Made by a program: the position numbers and the translations under genes. The notes under the pieces are model-generated. The model worked only from the letters and a program-made list of their open reading frames with translations, made no database searches and was not told where the DNA came from. From contig CAMYOU010000016.1 of the NCBI GenBank assembly GCA_947283485.1, positions 1 through 26,158 on the forward strand: 26,158 nucleotides of DNA. Reading direction: 5' to 3'. The number at the start of each line of letters is the position of its first letter. The first letter of the stretch is position 1. Of this stretch, positions 14,322-22,944 are shown piece by piece. Source of the DNA: an uncultured Peptostreptococcaceae bacterium. Lineage in GTDB: Bacteria; Bacillota; Clostridia; Tissierellales; Peptoniphilaceae.

Positions 14322-16604
14322 ATGGTTAAAGAATTTAAGTATTTGCTGAAAGGTGAAGAATTGACAATCACCATCGGTAAATATGCAGAACAGGCAAATG
14401 GAGCCTGCATGGTAAGACATGGTGACACCGTAGTTCTTGCAACGGCGACATGTGCAAAAAAGCCAAGAGACGGGATTGATTTTTTTCCGTTGAGTTGTGA
14501 CTTTCAAGATAAGCTCTATGCCGTAGGGAAAATTCCGGGAGGGTTCATTAAGAGAGAGGGGAGACCGACTGATCGCGCAATACTCATTTCGCGTTTGATA
14601 GACAGACCGCTTCGTCCGCTCTTTCCGGATGGATTCCGTAATGAAGTTCAAGTCATTGCAACTCCTTTTTCTGTAGACCCCGACCACATGCCGGACGTAC
14701 TTGCAATGACCGGTGCGTCGATTGCACTCACGATTTCCGACATTCCGTTCGCAGGGCCGACCGCTGCGGTGAGCGTCGGTTATATCAATGGTGAATACAT
14801 CATCAATCCGACGGAAGCAGAAAGTGCCGCATCGGATTTACATCTTACTGTAGCCGGTACCAAGGATGCCATTATGATGGTTGAGGCCGGAGTGAACATT
14901 CTATCCGAAGAGCAAGTTCTTGAAGGGATTCTCTTCGGACATGAAGAGATCAAAAAACTCTGCACGTTTATTGAAGAGATCCAAGTCGAAGTTGGCAAGG
15001 AAAAGATGGAAATTGTGTTGCCTGAGCCGAATGAAATGCTTGAGTCAGATGTACGTGCCTTTGCAACGCCAAAAATTATCGAAGCATTAAAAAATGCGGA
15101 GAAAATGGCACGCCAAAAAGCCATCGATCATGCCAATGATGAAACAAAAGAACATTTTGCAAGCATCTATCCTGAAGAAGGCAATATGATTGCAGGAATT
15201 CTTGATGATATCTTGCAAAAAGAAATTCGCCGTAAGATTATTCATGAGCATGTTCGTCCGGATGATCGTGCGCTTGACGAAATTCGCCCCATCACCTGCG
15301 AAGCGGGCGTCATGCCTCGTACGCACGGATCTGGGCTCTTCAAGCGTGGACAAACACAAGTCTTGTCTCTATTGACGCTTGGAGCACCCGGGGATGCACA
15401 GATGCTTGACGGTATGCTTGATCAAGATGAAAAGCGTTATATGCATCAATATAATTTCCCGCCTTTCTGCGTGGGGGACACGAGACCGTTAAGAGGACCC
15501 GGTAGACGTGAGGTCGGACATGGGCATCTCGCAGAAAGGGCACTTTTGCCTGTCCTGCCGGATGAAAAAGAATTCCCATATACCATTCGTGTCGTATCCG
15601 AAGTTTTGAGTTCCAATGGTTCCTCTTCGCAGGCGAGCGTATGCGGATCTACCCTAAGTCTGATGGATGCAGGCGTTCCGATCAAAGCTCCGGTTGCGGG
15701 AATTGCGATGGGACTTATTGAAGATGAAGATACCAAAGATATTGCGATCCTGACAGATATCCAAGGACTCGAAGATCATTTTGGCGACATGGATTTCAAG
15801 GTTGCAGGTACAAGTGAGGGTATTACGGCAATCCAGATGGATATCAAGATCCATGGGATTTCGAAAGAAATCCTAACCGCTGCCCTTGAGCAAGCTCGTA
15901 AGGGAAGACTTTTTATTCTTGGAAAAATGCATGACGCAATCGAAGCTCCTCGTGCTGAACTTTCCTCGTATGCTCCGCGCATCCTAACCATTCAGATTGA
16001 ACCCGAAAAAGTTCGCGAGGTCATTGGACCCGGTGGAAAAGTCATCAATGACATCATCGCCAAAACGGGCGTAAAAATCGATACCGAAGATGATGGATTT
16101 ATCACAGTAACAGGACCTGACGGCGCATCCGGAGAAAAGGCGATTGAGATGATTAAAGCCATCGTAAAGGAAGTGGAACCGGGTGAAATCTATGAAGGAC
16201 CTGTCAAGAGAATTATGAACTTCGGTGCTTTTGTAGAAATCGCGAATGGCAAGGAAGGACTCGTCCATATCTCGAATCTCGCACACACTCGTACGGAAAA
16301 AGTTGAAGATGTAGTCAAGGTTGGCGATGTCGTTCGTGTCATCGTAACGGAAATTGACAGCCAAGGACGAATCAATCTTTCGATGAAAGATTTACTTCCG
16401 AAACCTGAAGGAATGAAAGAAGAAGACGCACGCCAAGGGCGTAGAGACACTGAAAACCGGAACAAAAGACGCGGAGGCTATGATCGCAATCAAGAAGAAC
16501 GCCGTCATGCTCCAAGAGATGAAAAATCGTCGAACAACGGTGAGAAAGATCCTTCAAAAAAGCCGTTTTTCCGTAAAAAACGCTTTGAAGGAAAAGATGA
16601 ATAA
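14322..16604 (+). CDS. pnp: Polyribonucleotide nucleotidyltransferase (PNPase)
   Basis: A phosphate-dependent 3'-5' exoribonuclease of the degradosome. Two RNase PH domains flank an all-helical domain: the first includes KIPGGFIKREGRPTD and RPLRPLFPDGF, the second includes RTHGSGLFKRGQTQVLSL, the FPPFCVGDTRPL segment and the SSNGSSSQASVCG region. A KH domain (REVIGPGGKVINDIIAKTG) and an S1 domain (GPVKRIMNFGAFVEI) follow. At 760 residues it is longer than average because of a basic, Arg/Lys/Asn-rich C-terminal tail of about 55 residues, probably disordered. GTAGGAGGG precedes the ATG. The rpsO-pnp pairing is classical. Confidence 0.98.
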   Translation: MVKEFKYLLKGEELTITIGKYAEQANGACMVRHGDTVVLATATCAKKPRDGIDFFPLSCDFQDKLYAVGKIPGGFIKREGRPTDRAILISRLIDRPLRPLFPDGFRNEVQVIATPFSVDPDHMPDVLAMTGASIALTISDIPFAGPTAAVSVGYINGEYIINPTEAESAASDLHLTVAGTKDAIMMVEAGVNILSEEQVLEGILFGHEEIKKLCTFIEEIQVEVGKEKMEIVLPEPNEMLESDVRAFATPKIIEALKNAEKMARQKAIDHANDETKEHFASIYPEEGNMIAGILDDILQKEIRRKIIHEHVRPDDRALDEIRPITCEAGVMPRTHGSGLFKRGQTQVLSLLTLGAPGDAQMLDGMLDQDEKRYMHQYNFPPFCVGDTRPLRGPGRREVGHGHLAERALLPVLPDEKEFPYTIRVVSEVLSSNGSSSQASVCGSTLSLMDAGVPIKAPVAGIAMGLIEDEDTKDIAILTDIQGLEDHFGDMDFKVAGTSEGITAIQMDIKIHGISKEILTAALEQARKGRLFILGKMHDAIEAPRAELSSYAPRILTIQIEPEKVREVIGPGGKVINDIIAKTGVKIDTEDDGFITVTGPDGASGEKAIEMIKAIVKEVEPGEIYEGPVKRIMNFGAFVEIANGKEGLVHISNLAHTRTEKVEDVVKVGDVVRVIVTEIDSQGRINLSMKDLLPKPEGMKEEDARQGRRDTENRNKRRGGYDRNQEERRHAPRDEKSSNNGEKDPSKKPFFRKKRFEGKDE

Positions 16605-16612
16605 AAACATTT

Positions 16613-16643
16613 GAGAAAAACATAGCCAGTCTATGTTTTTCTT
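16613..16643 (+). terminator. Intrinsic terminator after pnp
   Basis: A perfect 11-bp stem (16615-16625 with 16631-16641, loop CCAGT) can extend by 2 pairs at its base. The right arm contains TTTTT and is followed by more T-rich sequence. The stem is A/T-rich, so strength may be moderate. It lies 8 bases after the pnp stop. Confidence 0.7.
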
Positions 16644-16683
16644 TCTATGGAAAATTTTTCTATGAAAAAATAGGGAGGTAAAA

Positions 16684-17118
16684 ATGCAAATCAAATTTTT
16701 GAATCGATCCAAGCACGCACTTCCGGAGTATAAAACAAGCGGTTCGTCGGGCATGGATGTACGTGCTAATCTCGATAGCACATGCATCATACTCGAACCG
16801 CACAAAACCGTACTGATACCCACGGGTTTATATCTTGAAATTCCACAAGGATATGAAGTTCAGATTCGCGCGCGTAGCGGCCTTGCGCTCAAACATGGGA
16901 TCGGGCTGGCGAATGGTATTGGAACCATAGACAGTGACTATCGTGGAGAGGTCGGCGTCATTCTTATCAATATGTCCGATATTCCATTTGAAATCTGTGA
17001 TGGGGATCGAATTGCACAAATGGTGGTCTCGCGTGTCGAAAAAATGGAATTGGTAGAGGTAGATTCCATCTCCGATACAGAACGCGGTGACGGCGGATAT
17101 GGGCACACTGGAAGATAG
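16684..17118 (+). CDS. dut: Deoxyuridine 5'-triphosphate nucleotidohydrolase
   Basis: A trimeric dUTPase that hydrolyses dUTP to dUMP and pyrophosphate, keeping uracil out of DNA and supplying thymidylate synthesis. The five conserved motifs are present in order: SGSSGMDVRA (about 19-28), RARSGLALKHGI, GTIDSDYRGEVGV with the catalytic Asp, DRIAQMVV, and the C-terminal P-loop-like arm RGDGGYGHTGR, which differs mildly from the usual RGxGGFGSTG. The 144-residue length is standard. AGGGAGGT is just upstream. It lies between the pnp terminator and the uppP promoter; its own promoter is not obvious. Confidence 0.96.
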   Translation: MQIKFLNRSKHALPEYKTSGSSGMDVRANLDSTCIILEPHKTVLIPTGLYLEIPQGYEVQIRARSGLALKHGIGLANGIGTIDSDYRGEVGVILINMSDIPFEICDGDRIAQMVVSRVEKMELVEVDSISDTERGDGGYGHTGR

Positions 17119-17122
17119 GCTA

Positions 17123-17131
17123 TGGTATAAT
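17123..17131 (+). promoter_or_regulatory. Extended -10 promoter of uppP
   Basis: TGGTATAAT is a consensus TATAAT (17126-17131) preceded by a TGn extension. At the -35 distance (17103-17108) there is only GCACAC, so the extended -10 would carry recognition. It begins 5 bases after the dut stop. The predicted start, about 17138, falls just before the AGGAGGGG ribosome-binding site. Confidence 0.6.
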
Positions 17132-17157
17132 AAAAGCAAAAGGAGGGGTGAGTTCAT

Positions 17158-17994
17158 ATGACTTTTCTCCAGTCTATTTTCTTGGGATTCGTGCAAGGCG
17201 CGACTGAGTTTTTACCGGTATCAAGTTCAGGCCACCTTGCAATACTGACAAATATATTCGGTGTCAAAGAAGGCAATCTTTTCTTTGCCGAAATGCTCCA
17301 TCTGGGTACTTTGCTTTCCGTCGTCGTTGTATTCCGTAAACGGATTGCAAATTTGCTCGTAGAGTTTTTGCGTTATTGTAAGAAAATAGTTTGCACTAGA
17401 AATTTCCGATTTGAAAATGCTTATCAAAAACTATCCATCATGCTTATTTTTTCTGCCATCCCCGCAGGATTGGTGGGTGTTTTTTTGAACGATTTTTTTG
17501 AATCTGTATTCACCAAATTTTATACGGTCGGCATCGGATTTTTAATTACCGGATGCCTGCTCTTTTTCGTGGGACACATGCCGGGCGGTAAAAAAGGTCC
17601 GAAAGAAATGTCATTTGTCGATGCTTTATTTGCCGGAGTTGCGCAGTCTATTGCCATTCTCCCAGGAATTTCAAGATCCGGTTCAACAATCGGCGCCCTT
17701 TTAATGCGAAAACTGAATCGCAAGCTGGCCACGGAGTTTTCTTTTCTGATGTCTTTGATTCCGATTTTTGGCGCGGCTCTACTGGGTATCGTAAAGACGG
17801 TGAAGACGCCAACGGCAACCATAGAATTGAATTTTACTTTACTGGCGGGAGTTTTGACGTCCTTTATCGTAGGTATCTTAGCGATTGGGATGATGGTACG
17901 GCTTCTGCGCGAGAAAAAACTTTATTATTTCAGTTATTATTTGATACCGCTTGGTGTTTTGGTCATTTTTGCCGATCTGGTAGGAATTGTTTAG
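17158..17994 (+). CDS. uppP: Undecaprenyl-diphosphate phosphatase UppP (BacA)
   Basis: A membrane phosphatase that recycles undecaprenyl diphosphate to the carrier lipid for cell-wall synthesis; it confers basal bacitracin tolerance. The two signature regions are intact: GFVQGATEFLPVSSSGHL with the (E/Q)xxxE catalytic motif near the N-terminus, and PGISRSGST around residues 166-174. Several hydrophobic helices match the multi-pass fold. The 278-residue length is normal. AGGAGGGG is 9 to 10 bases before the ATG. The gene is followed 9 bases later by ftsK. Confidence 0.97.
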   Translation: MTFLQSIFLGFVQGATEFLPVSSSGHLAILTNIFGVKEGNLFFAEMLHLGTLLSVVVVFRKRIANLLVEFLRYCKKIVCTRNFRFENAYQKLSIMLIFSAIPAGLVGVFLNDFFESVFTKFYTVGIGFLITGCLLFFVGHMPGGKKGPKEMSFVDALFAGVAQSIAILPGISRSGSTIGALLMRKLNRKLATEFSFLMSLIPIFGAALLGIVKTVKTPTATIELNFTLLAGVLTSFIVGILAIGMMVRLLREKKLYYFSYYLIPLGVLVIFADLVGIV

Positions 17995-18003
17995 GAGGAT
18001 GGA

Positions 18004-20316
18004 ATGACTCGAAAGAACACGAAAAAGAGATCAAGAGAAAAACCGAGATTCAAAAAAGATTTTCCGTATAGACTCTTTATCATCCTTATCCTTTTGGTGG
18101 TCATGGTGTTCTCTTTTCTTCCAGGAACAGGAATAATCGGTAAATATCTAGGCAATTTTTCAAGGAACTCTTTTGGCATCTTTGCAATTCCTGTCTATTT
18201 GTTTCTTCTTTTGCTATGCGCTTTTATGCCTGCCATGAAGACTCGGCCGAGATTTCGAAAGAACATGATCTATGTCGGACTCCTTTTGATGATGCTCATG
18301 GTTTTAATCGACGTTACATTGATTCCGGCAGCAAGTTTTTCAAAAAGAATCGAAGGGGCACGACATCTTGCTCAAGATTCTATCGGCGCAGGGCTTTTTG
18401 GGGATCTGATCAGCTATGTTTTTGCCTTATATCTTGGTAAGATAGGCAGTTTTTTTATCTTTGCTGTTTTGCTATTTTTTGCAAATCTTTCATTTTTTAA
18501 CTTCACGATCAAAGAGTTTTTTATTATGACACAGGAAAGAATTCTTGCCTGGAAGAATCGACGTGCAGAGAAGGCGGTCTCAAACAGCATGGACGACGAA
18601 GGGTACGATGTAGAGTTTGATCCGATGGTTGAACAGCAACCCCCGTTCATTCCCTTAGATGCAGATCATCTTTTTGAAGAGAAGAAGTTTGTATCCGGAG
18701 AATCGGAGCCTCTTATTGTTCGCAATCACAACGACTATATTTTTCCGCCTTTTGAAGAGGGAGAGTCGGAATCCGGTGAGAAACAACTCACGATTCTCAA
18801 GCAACCAAGAGAAACACATTTGCAGTCCAACTTCCATCCCCATACCGAAAAACAAAAGGAAGATACCGCTGTCTATGAACCTCCGTCGATTGAACTTTTG
18901 AGTGAAGTCAAGGAAACGGGTAAACGCAATCGTAAACAACTTGAAGAGAATGCACACAAAATTATGCAAACCCTGTCGAGTTTCGGTATCGAAGGGAGTA
19001 TTCAACAAATCAATCAAGGTCCGACGGTTACCTGCTATGAATTAAGTCCGGCTCCGGGAGTGAGGGTAAGCCGCATCGTCAATCTTGCAGACAATATCGC
19101 ACTGAATTTGGCAAGCTCCGGCATACGTATCGAGGCTCCGATGCCGGGCAAGGCGGCTGTTGGCATAGAAGTGCCCAATCTCACAAAAGATACGGTTTCA
19201 ATTCGAGAACTTCTCGATCACTCTGCTTTCAAAAACGCTGACTTTGCTCTTCCTTTTGCCGTAGGCAAAAACATATTCGGAGCACCGATCGTTGCAGGCT
19301 TGGAAAAAATGCCTCATTTGCTGGTTGCGGGAGCAACCGGTTCCGGCAAAAGCGTTTGTATCAATACGCTGATTCTGAGCATTTTATATACCAAATCCCC
19401 GTCAGAATGCAAACTTCTTCTCATCGATCCCAAGGTCGTGGAGTTATCCATATACAATGGCATTCCGCATCTTATTTCACCTGTTGTCACCAATCCAAGA
19501 AAAGCAAACAACGCCCTTGGTTGGGCAGTAGGTGAGATGGATCGACGGTATCGTCTGTTTGCGGAAGAGGGCGTAAGAGATTACGCAGGATATCAGGAAA
19601 AGGCAAAGAAAAACGGCCTGGAAGAAATTCCCTATGTTGTCATTATTATTGACGAGCTCGCGGATCTCATGATGGAAGCTGCAAAAGAGGTAGAAGCAAA
19701 GATTTGTCGTATTGCGCAGCTTGCGCGTGCGTGCGGTATTCATCTTGTACTTGCAACGCAACGTCCGTCGGTCGATGTTATTACAGGTATCATCAAAGCA
19801 AATATTCCGTCGCGTATTTCGTTCCAAGTATCTTCACAAATTGACTCACGAACCATTTTGGATGGCGCGGGAGCGGAAAAACTTCTGGGTAAAGGGGACA
19901 TGCTTTTTTCTCCGAGCAATCTAGCAAAGCCAATCCGTGTACAAGGTGCTTTTGTATCGGACGGTGAAGTTCAAAAAGTTGTGGAGTTCTTAAAATCCAA
20001 GCATGAGCCGATATACGATGAAACTGTAGAGAAAGATATTGAATCTGGTGCCGCAGTTTCGGATCCTGCCGCGGAGGAAGACCGAGATGAACTCATTCCG
20101 GATGCGATTGAAGTCGTCTTGTCCGAAGGACAAGCCAGTGTATCGCAAATTCAACGTAAGTTAAAGGTGGGCTATGCCCGAGCAGGACGTATTATCGATA
20201 CGCTTGAGAACATGGGGATCGTAGGTCCTCACGAAGGATCAAAACCACGCCGTGTATTGGTTGATCGGGGATACCTGGATGAACAAAGGGAGGCAAACGA
20301 TGAATCTGCCCAATAA
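18004..20316 (+). CDS. ftsK: DNA translocase FtsK/SpoIIIE
   Basis: A septal DNA pump that clears chromosome arms during division and, in spore-formers, into the forespore. The N-terminal part has four membrane segments (within residues 20-170). An acidic linker follows, then the alpha domain (NQGPTVTCYELSPAPGVRVSRI). The RecA-like motor has Walker A at about 443-450 (GATGSGKS) and Walker B ending D550-E551 (VVIIIDELADL). The winged-helix gamma domain (SVSQIQRKLKVGYARAGRI) reads orienting sequences on DNA. The 770-residue length is typical of SpoIIIE-type proteins. The ribosome-binding site AGGAGG is 5 bases before the ATG. Sporulation cannot be inferred from this gene alone. It overlaps pgsA by 17 bp. 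Confidence 0.97.
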   Translation: MTRKNTKKRSREKPRFKKDFPYRLFIILILLVVMVFSFLPGTGIIGKYLGNFSRNSFGIFAIPVYLFLLLLCAFMPAMKTRPRFRKNMIYVGLLLMMLMVLIDVTLIPAASFSKRIEGARHLAQDSIGAGLFGDLISYVFALYLGKIGSFFIFAVLLFFANLSFFNFTIKEFFIMTQERILAWKNRRAEKAVSNSMDDEGYDVEFDPMVEQQPPFIPLDADHLFEEKKFVSGESEPLIVRNHNDYIFPPFEEGESESGEKQLTILKQPRETHLQSNFHPHTEKQKEDTAVYEPPSIELLSEVKETGKRNRKQLEENAHKIMQTLSSFGIEGSIQQINQGPTVTCYELSPAPGVRVSRIVNLADNIALNLASSGIRIEAPMPGKAAVGIEVPNLTKDTVSIRELLDHSAFKNADFALPFAVGKNIFGAPIVAGLEKMPHLLVAGATGSGKSVCINTLILSILYTKSPSECKLLLIDPKVVELSIYNGIPHLISPVVTNPRKANNALGWAVGEMDRRYRLFAEEGVRDYAGYQEKAKKNGLEEIPYVVIIIDELADLMMEAAKEVEAKICRIAQLARACGIHLVLATQRPSVDVITGIIKANIPSRISFQVSSQIDSRTILDGAGAEKLLGKGDMLFSPSNLAKPIRVQGAFVSDGEVQKVVEFLKSKHEPIYDETVEKDIESGAAVSDPAAEEDRDELIPDAIEVVLSEGQASVSQIQRKLKVGYARAGRIIDTLENMGIVGPHEGSKPRRVLVDRGYLDEQREANDESAQ

Positions 20317-20842
20317 GCTTACTTTAGCAAGAATCTTATTGATTCCGGTTTTTGTAGCCTGTATGGAGACAATCGGTACCAAGTACTATATCGCACTCTT
20401 CGTATTCGCGATCGCATCTTTTACAGACTTTTTGGACGGGAATATTGCAAGAAAGCGCGGTCTCGTCACTACGTTCGGGAAGTTCATGGATCCTTTGGCG
20501 GATAAACTACTCGTGTTATCAGCTTTTGTATTATTGTCGACACACGGTTCAGTGCCGGGCTGGATTACCATTGTGATCTTGGCAAGAGAGCTGACGATCA
20601 CCGGCTTTCGCACCATCGCCGCGTCCAAAGGCGTTATTCTGGCTGCCGGAAAATCCGGAAAGATCAAAACTGTCACGCAAATGATGACCATACTCATCAT
20701 GCTGGCTGATGATCTGCGTTTTTTGGCTTTGCCGATTTCTCTTGGTAGAAGCTTTATGTATTTGGCGTGTATCCTTACGATTTATTCCGGAGCAGAGTAT
20801 ATCATCAAGAATAATGATGTTCTGGACCTTCAAAACATTTAA
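20300..20842 (+). CDS. pgsA: CDP-diacylglycerol-glycerol-3-phosphate 3-phosphatidyltransferase
   Basis: Makes phosphatidylglycerol phosphate, the committed step to the anionic phospholipids. The CDP-alcohol phosphatidyltransferase motif D-G-x2-A-R-x8-G-x3-D-x3-D is complete, starting at DGNIARKRG and ending in FMDPLADK. Several hydrophobic helices surround it, and the N-terminus MNLPNKLTLARILLIPVF is characteristic. I chose ATG 20300, 6 bases after GGGAGG, giving 180 residues; a longer open frame back to 20252 lies inside ftsK and lacks a site. The ftsK-pgsA-recA order is common in Firmicutes, though cinA, often found between pgsA and recA, is missing. Confidence 0.96.
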   Translation: MNLPNKLTLARILLIPVFVACMETIGTKYYIALFVFAIASFTDFLDGNIARKRGLVTTFGKFMDPLADKLLVLSAFVLLSTHGSVPGWITIVILARELTITGFRTIAASKGVILAAGKSGKIKTVTQMMTILIMLADDLRFLALPISLGRSFMYLACILTIYSGAEYIIKNNDVLDLQNI

Positions 20843-20851
20843 ATCTTCATT

Positions 20852-20868
20852 TGATTCGTATCGAATCA
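20852..20868. promoter_or_regulatory. Perfect inverted repeat upstream of recA
   Basis: TGATTCG-TAT-CGAATCA is a perfect 7-bp inverted repeat with a 3-base centre, located 32 bases before the recA start in the only intergenic gap of the uppP-recA unit. It does not match the Bacillus-type LexA box (GAAC-N4-GTTC). It could be an operator for another or diverged regulator, or a short RNA hairpin, though a 3-base loop is tight. No convincing sigma-A promoter overlaps it. Confidence 0.45.
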
Positions 20869-20899
20869 TCACAGGCGTTACGAAAGAAAGGAGCTTTAC

Positions 20900-21919
20900 A
20901 TGGCTAACGTAATTGATGAAAACAAAAAGAAAGCATTGGATGCCGCTTTTCTAAGGATAGAAAAGCAATTCGGGAAAGGGAGCGTCATGAAACTTGGCGA
21001 TCACCCCGTTTCTCAAATTCAGGCAATTTCAACAGGTGCCTTGAATCTGGACATTGCTCTAGGTATAGGAGGACTTCCGCGTGGAAGAATTACTGAAATC
21101 TTCGGACCTGAGTCTTCCGGTAAAACCACCATTGCACTTCACACTATTGCAGAAGCGCAGAGACATGGCGGCATGGCAGCTTTCATCGATGCCGAGCACG
21201 CGTTGGATCCGATCTATGCGCGCAATCTTGGAGTAGATATTGATAATTTGATCGTATCTCAGCCCGATACGGGTGAGCAGGCACTGGAAATTGCAGAAGC
21301 CTTGATTCGCTCCAATGCCATCGATATCGTGGTCATCGACTCCGTCGCAGCGCTGGTTCCGCGCGCTGAAATTGAAGGGGAGATGGGGGATGCACATGTC
21401 GGTCTATTGGCACGCCTTATGAGTCAGGCTCTCCGAAAACTCGCCGGCGTAATCAATAAAACCAATACTGTGCTGATCTTTATCAACCAGCTGCGTGAAA
21501 AAGTTGGCGTTATGTACGGAAATCCAGAGACAACGCCCGGCGGCCGAGCACTCAAATTTTATTCCAGCGTGCGTCTGGATATTCGTCGTGCAACGATCAT
21601 TAAAGACGGAGATCAAAATGTCGGCAATACGACAAGAGTAAAAGTTGTCAAGAACAAAGTCGCTCCGCCTTTCAAGACGGTCGAATTTGATATCATGTAC
21701 GGAACAGGCATCTCGAAAGAAAGCACGGTACTTGATATGGCGGTGCAAGAGGGGATCGTGGACAAATCAGGATCTTGGTATAGCTACGAGAACGAGCGTT
21801 TAGGTCAAGGAAAAGAAAAAGTAAAAGAATACCTCAAGGATAACCCCGATGTAATGGCAGAACTCGAAGAAAAAGTACGTGCAGTCTATTCACCCGATGA
21901 ACCTACTGAAGAAGCATAA
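20900..21919 (+). CDS. recA: Recombinase RecA
   Basis: The strand-exchange protein of homologous recombination and activator of SOS cleavage. Visible are the Walker A motif G69-T76 (GPESSGKT), the MAW region, VVIDSVAALVPRAEIEGEMGD (Walker B plus loop L1), INQLREKVGVMYGNPETTPGG (loop L2), and the acidic C-terminus ending PDEPTEEA. The 339-residue length is standard. The ATG follows AAAGGAG by 6 bases. It is the last gene of the uppP-ftsK-pgsA unit or has its own promoter near the inverted repeat. It is followed by a terminator and then the SbcCD-like cluster. Confidence 0.99.
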   Translation: MANVIDENKKKALDAAFLRIEKQFGKGSVMKLGDHPVSQIQAISTGALNLDIALGIGGLPRGRITEIFGPESSGKTTIALHTIAEAQRHGGMAAFIDAEHALDPIYARNLGVDIDNLIVSQPDTGEQALEIAEALIRSNAIDIVVIDSVAALVPRAEIEGEMGDAHVGLLARLMSQALRKLAGVINKTNTVLIFINQLREKVGVMYGNPETTPGGRALKFYSSVRLDIRRATIIKDGDQNVGNTTRVKVVKNKVAPPFKTVEFDIMYGTGISKESTVLDMAVQEGIVDKSGSWYSYENERLGQGKEKVKEYLKDNPDVMAELEEKVRAVYSPDEPTEEA

Positions 21920-21944
21920 GATCTCCATTGCGAGATCTTTTTTT
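21918..21944 (+). terminator. Intrinsic terminator after recA
   Basis: An 8-bp stem (21918-21925 with 21932-21939, 6-base loop) is followed by TTTTT to 21944. It starts on the recA stop codon and ends only 7 bases before the ATG of the next gene, leaving almost no leader for that gene. Confidence 0.8.
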
Positions 21945-21951
21945 CAATATC

Positions 21952-22944
21952 ATGAAATTACTATACATTACAGATACGCATTTCCGATATTATGCTCCAC
22001 GATCGCGAACGGATGCATTCTTCGATACGTTAATCAATAAGATGCAGGAGATTGGTGATATCATCAAACGTGAGAATGTGACTGCTCTTCTCCATGGAGG
22101 AGATTTATTTGACCGACCGGATGCTCAAATCGCAGTAGCCGGAAAATTCGCGTCCATCTTCATGAACTATGGAATCCCCATTTATATCATCAGCGGGAAC
22201 CACGATAGCTTCGGACAGAACCCAAACACCATTGATCGCAGTATGTTGGGTCTCTTTTCATCGATCGGCGTCGTTCACTTGCTGGACAATAAAAGCGTGC
22301 TACTTAAGGAAGATGATCTTCACGTCGAAATCCACGGAACACCGTTTCGTTTTGATCTGGATCGTGATCCGAAGAATTATTTTTATGAAAGAGATCCAAA
22401 AGCAGATTATTCGATCCAATTGGTGCACGGATTTCTCCTGGATCGTCCTTTTATTAAGGGAATCCATTTTACTTTGGTTTCGGATATTGAGGATACGGAT
22501 GCGGATCTCGTCCTTGCCGGTCACTATCACAGTGGTTATCCGACATGTGTACGGAAAGGAACAACGTTTATAAACCCCGGCAGTCTTGTACGGATGACCA
22601 ATACGAAGACGGAACGTGAAAGGACGCCAAAAGCAATTTTGATAGAGCTAACGAAAGAAGAGGATATCGTAAAGCATCACATCACAGAAATACCGCTCCA
22701 GTCCGCGAAGCCCGGAAAAGATGTCATGGTTGACAAAGAGTCCATCAATTATGAGCGGAAAAATCAAGCGATACGATCTTTTGAGGAAATGCTTGTAAAA
22801 GACCCCATCTCAAGTGATGGAGATCTTATGCACGCACTCAATACCATGGCAAAAAAAATCGATCTTCCATTAGATCTGTTGGCAGAAGCTCACGAACGTC
22901 TTGATCGCGCGAAAAAGGCGGTGCTCAATGACAATGAAATTTAG
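21952..22944 (+). CDS. SbcD/Mre11-type metallophosphoesterase (DNA nuclease)
   Basis: A calcineurin-fold nuclease subunit expected to bind two Mn ions and to cut DNA ends with a Rad50-like ATPase. All phosphoesterase motifs are present: D8-T-H10, GGD51, GNHD (82-85), H159 in the LVHG segment, and GHYH (190-193). The capping region and a helical C-terminus (about 255-330, probably the ATPase-binding part) follow. The 330-residue length is close to SbcD, but the sequence looks nearer to phage gp47-like and diverged Clostridial versions than to classical SbcD; this is an impression, not a search. The start is fixed by the first motif at residue 8, yet no Shine-Dalgarno sequence precedes it. Overlap with the next gene (17 bp) places it in one unit with the Rad50-like genes. 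Confidence 0.88.
   Translation: MKLLYITDTHFRYYAPRSRTDAFFDTLINKMQEIGDIIKRENVTALLHGGDLFDRPDAQIAVAGKFASIFMNYGIPIYIISGNHDSFGQNPNTIDRSMLGLFSSIGVVHLLDNKSVLLKEDDLHVEIHGTPFRFDLDRDPKNYFYERDPKADYSIQLVHGFLLDRPFIKGIHFTLVSDIEDTDADLVLAGHYHSGYPTCVRKGTTFINPGSLVRMTNTKTERERTPKAILIELTKEEDIVKHHITEIPLQSAKPGKDVMVDKESINYERKNQAIRSFEEMLVKDPISSDGDLMHALNTMAKKIDLPLDLLAEAHERLDRAKKAVLNDNEI

Noticed and set aside
20843..20899. Classical SOS (LexA) box in front of recA
   Set aside because: No GAAC-N4-GTTC-like sequence is present; only the different inverted repeat at 20852-20868.
21928..21951. TTG start at 21928 for the SbcD-like gene
   Set aside because: It lies in the loop of the recA terminator, has no ribosome-binding site, and would add eight residues before the normal family start. 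I kept ATG 21952.
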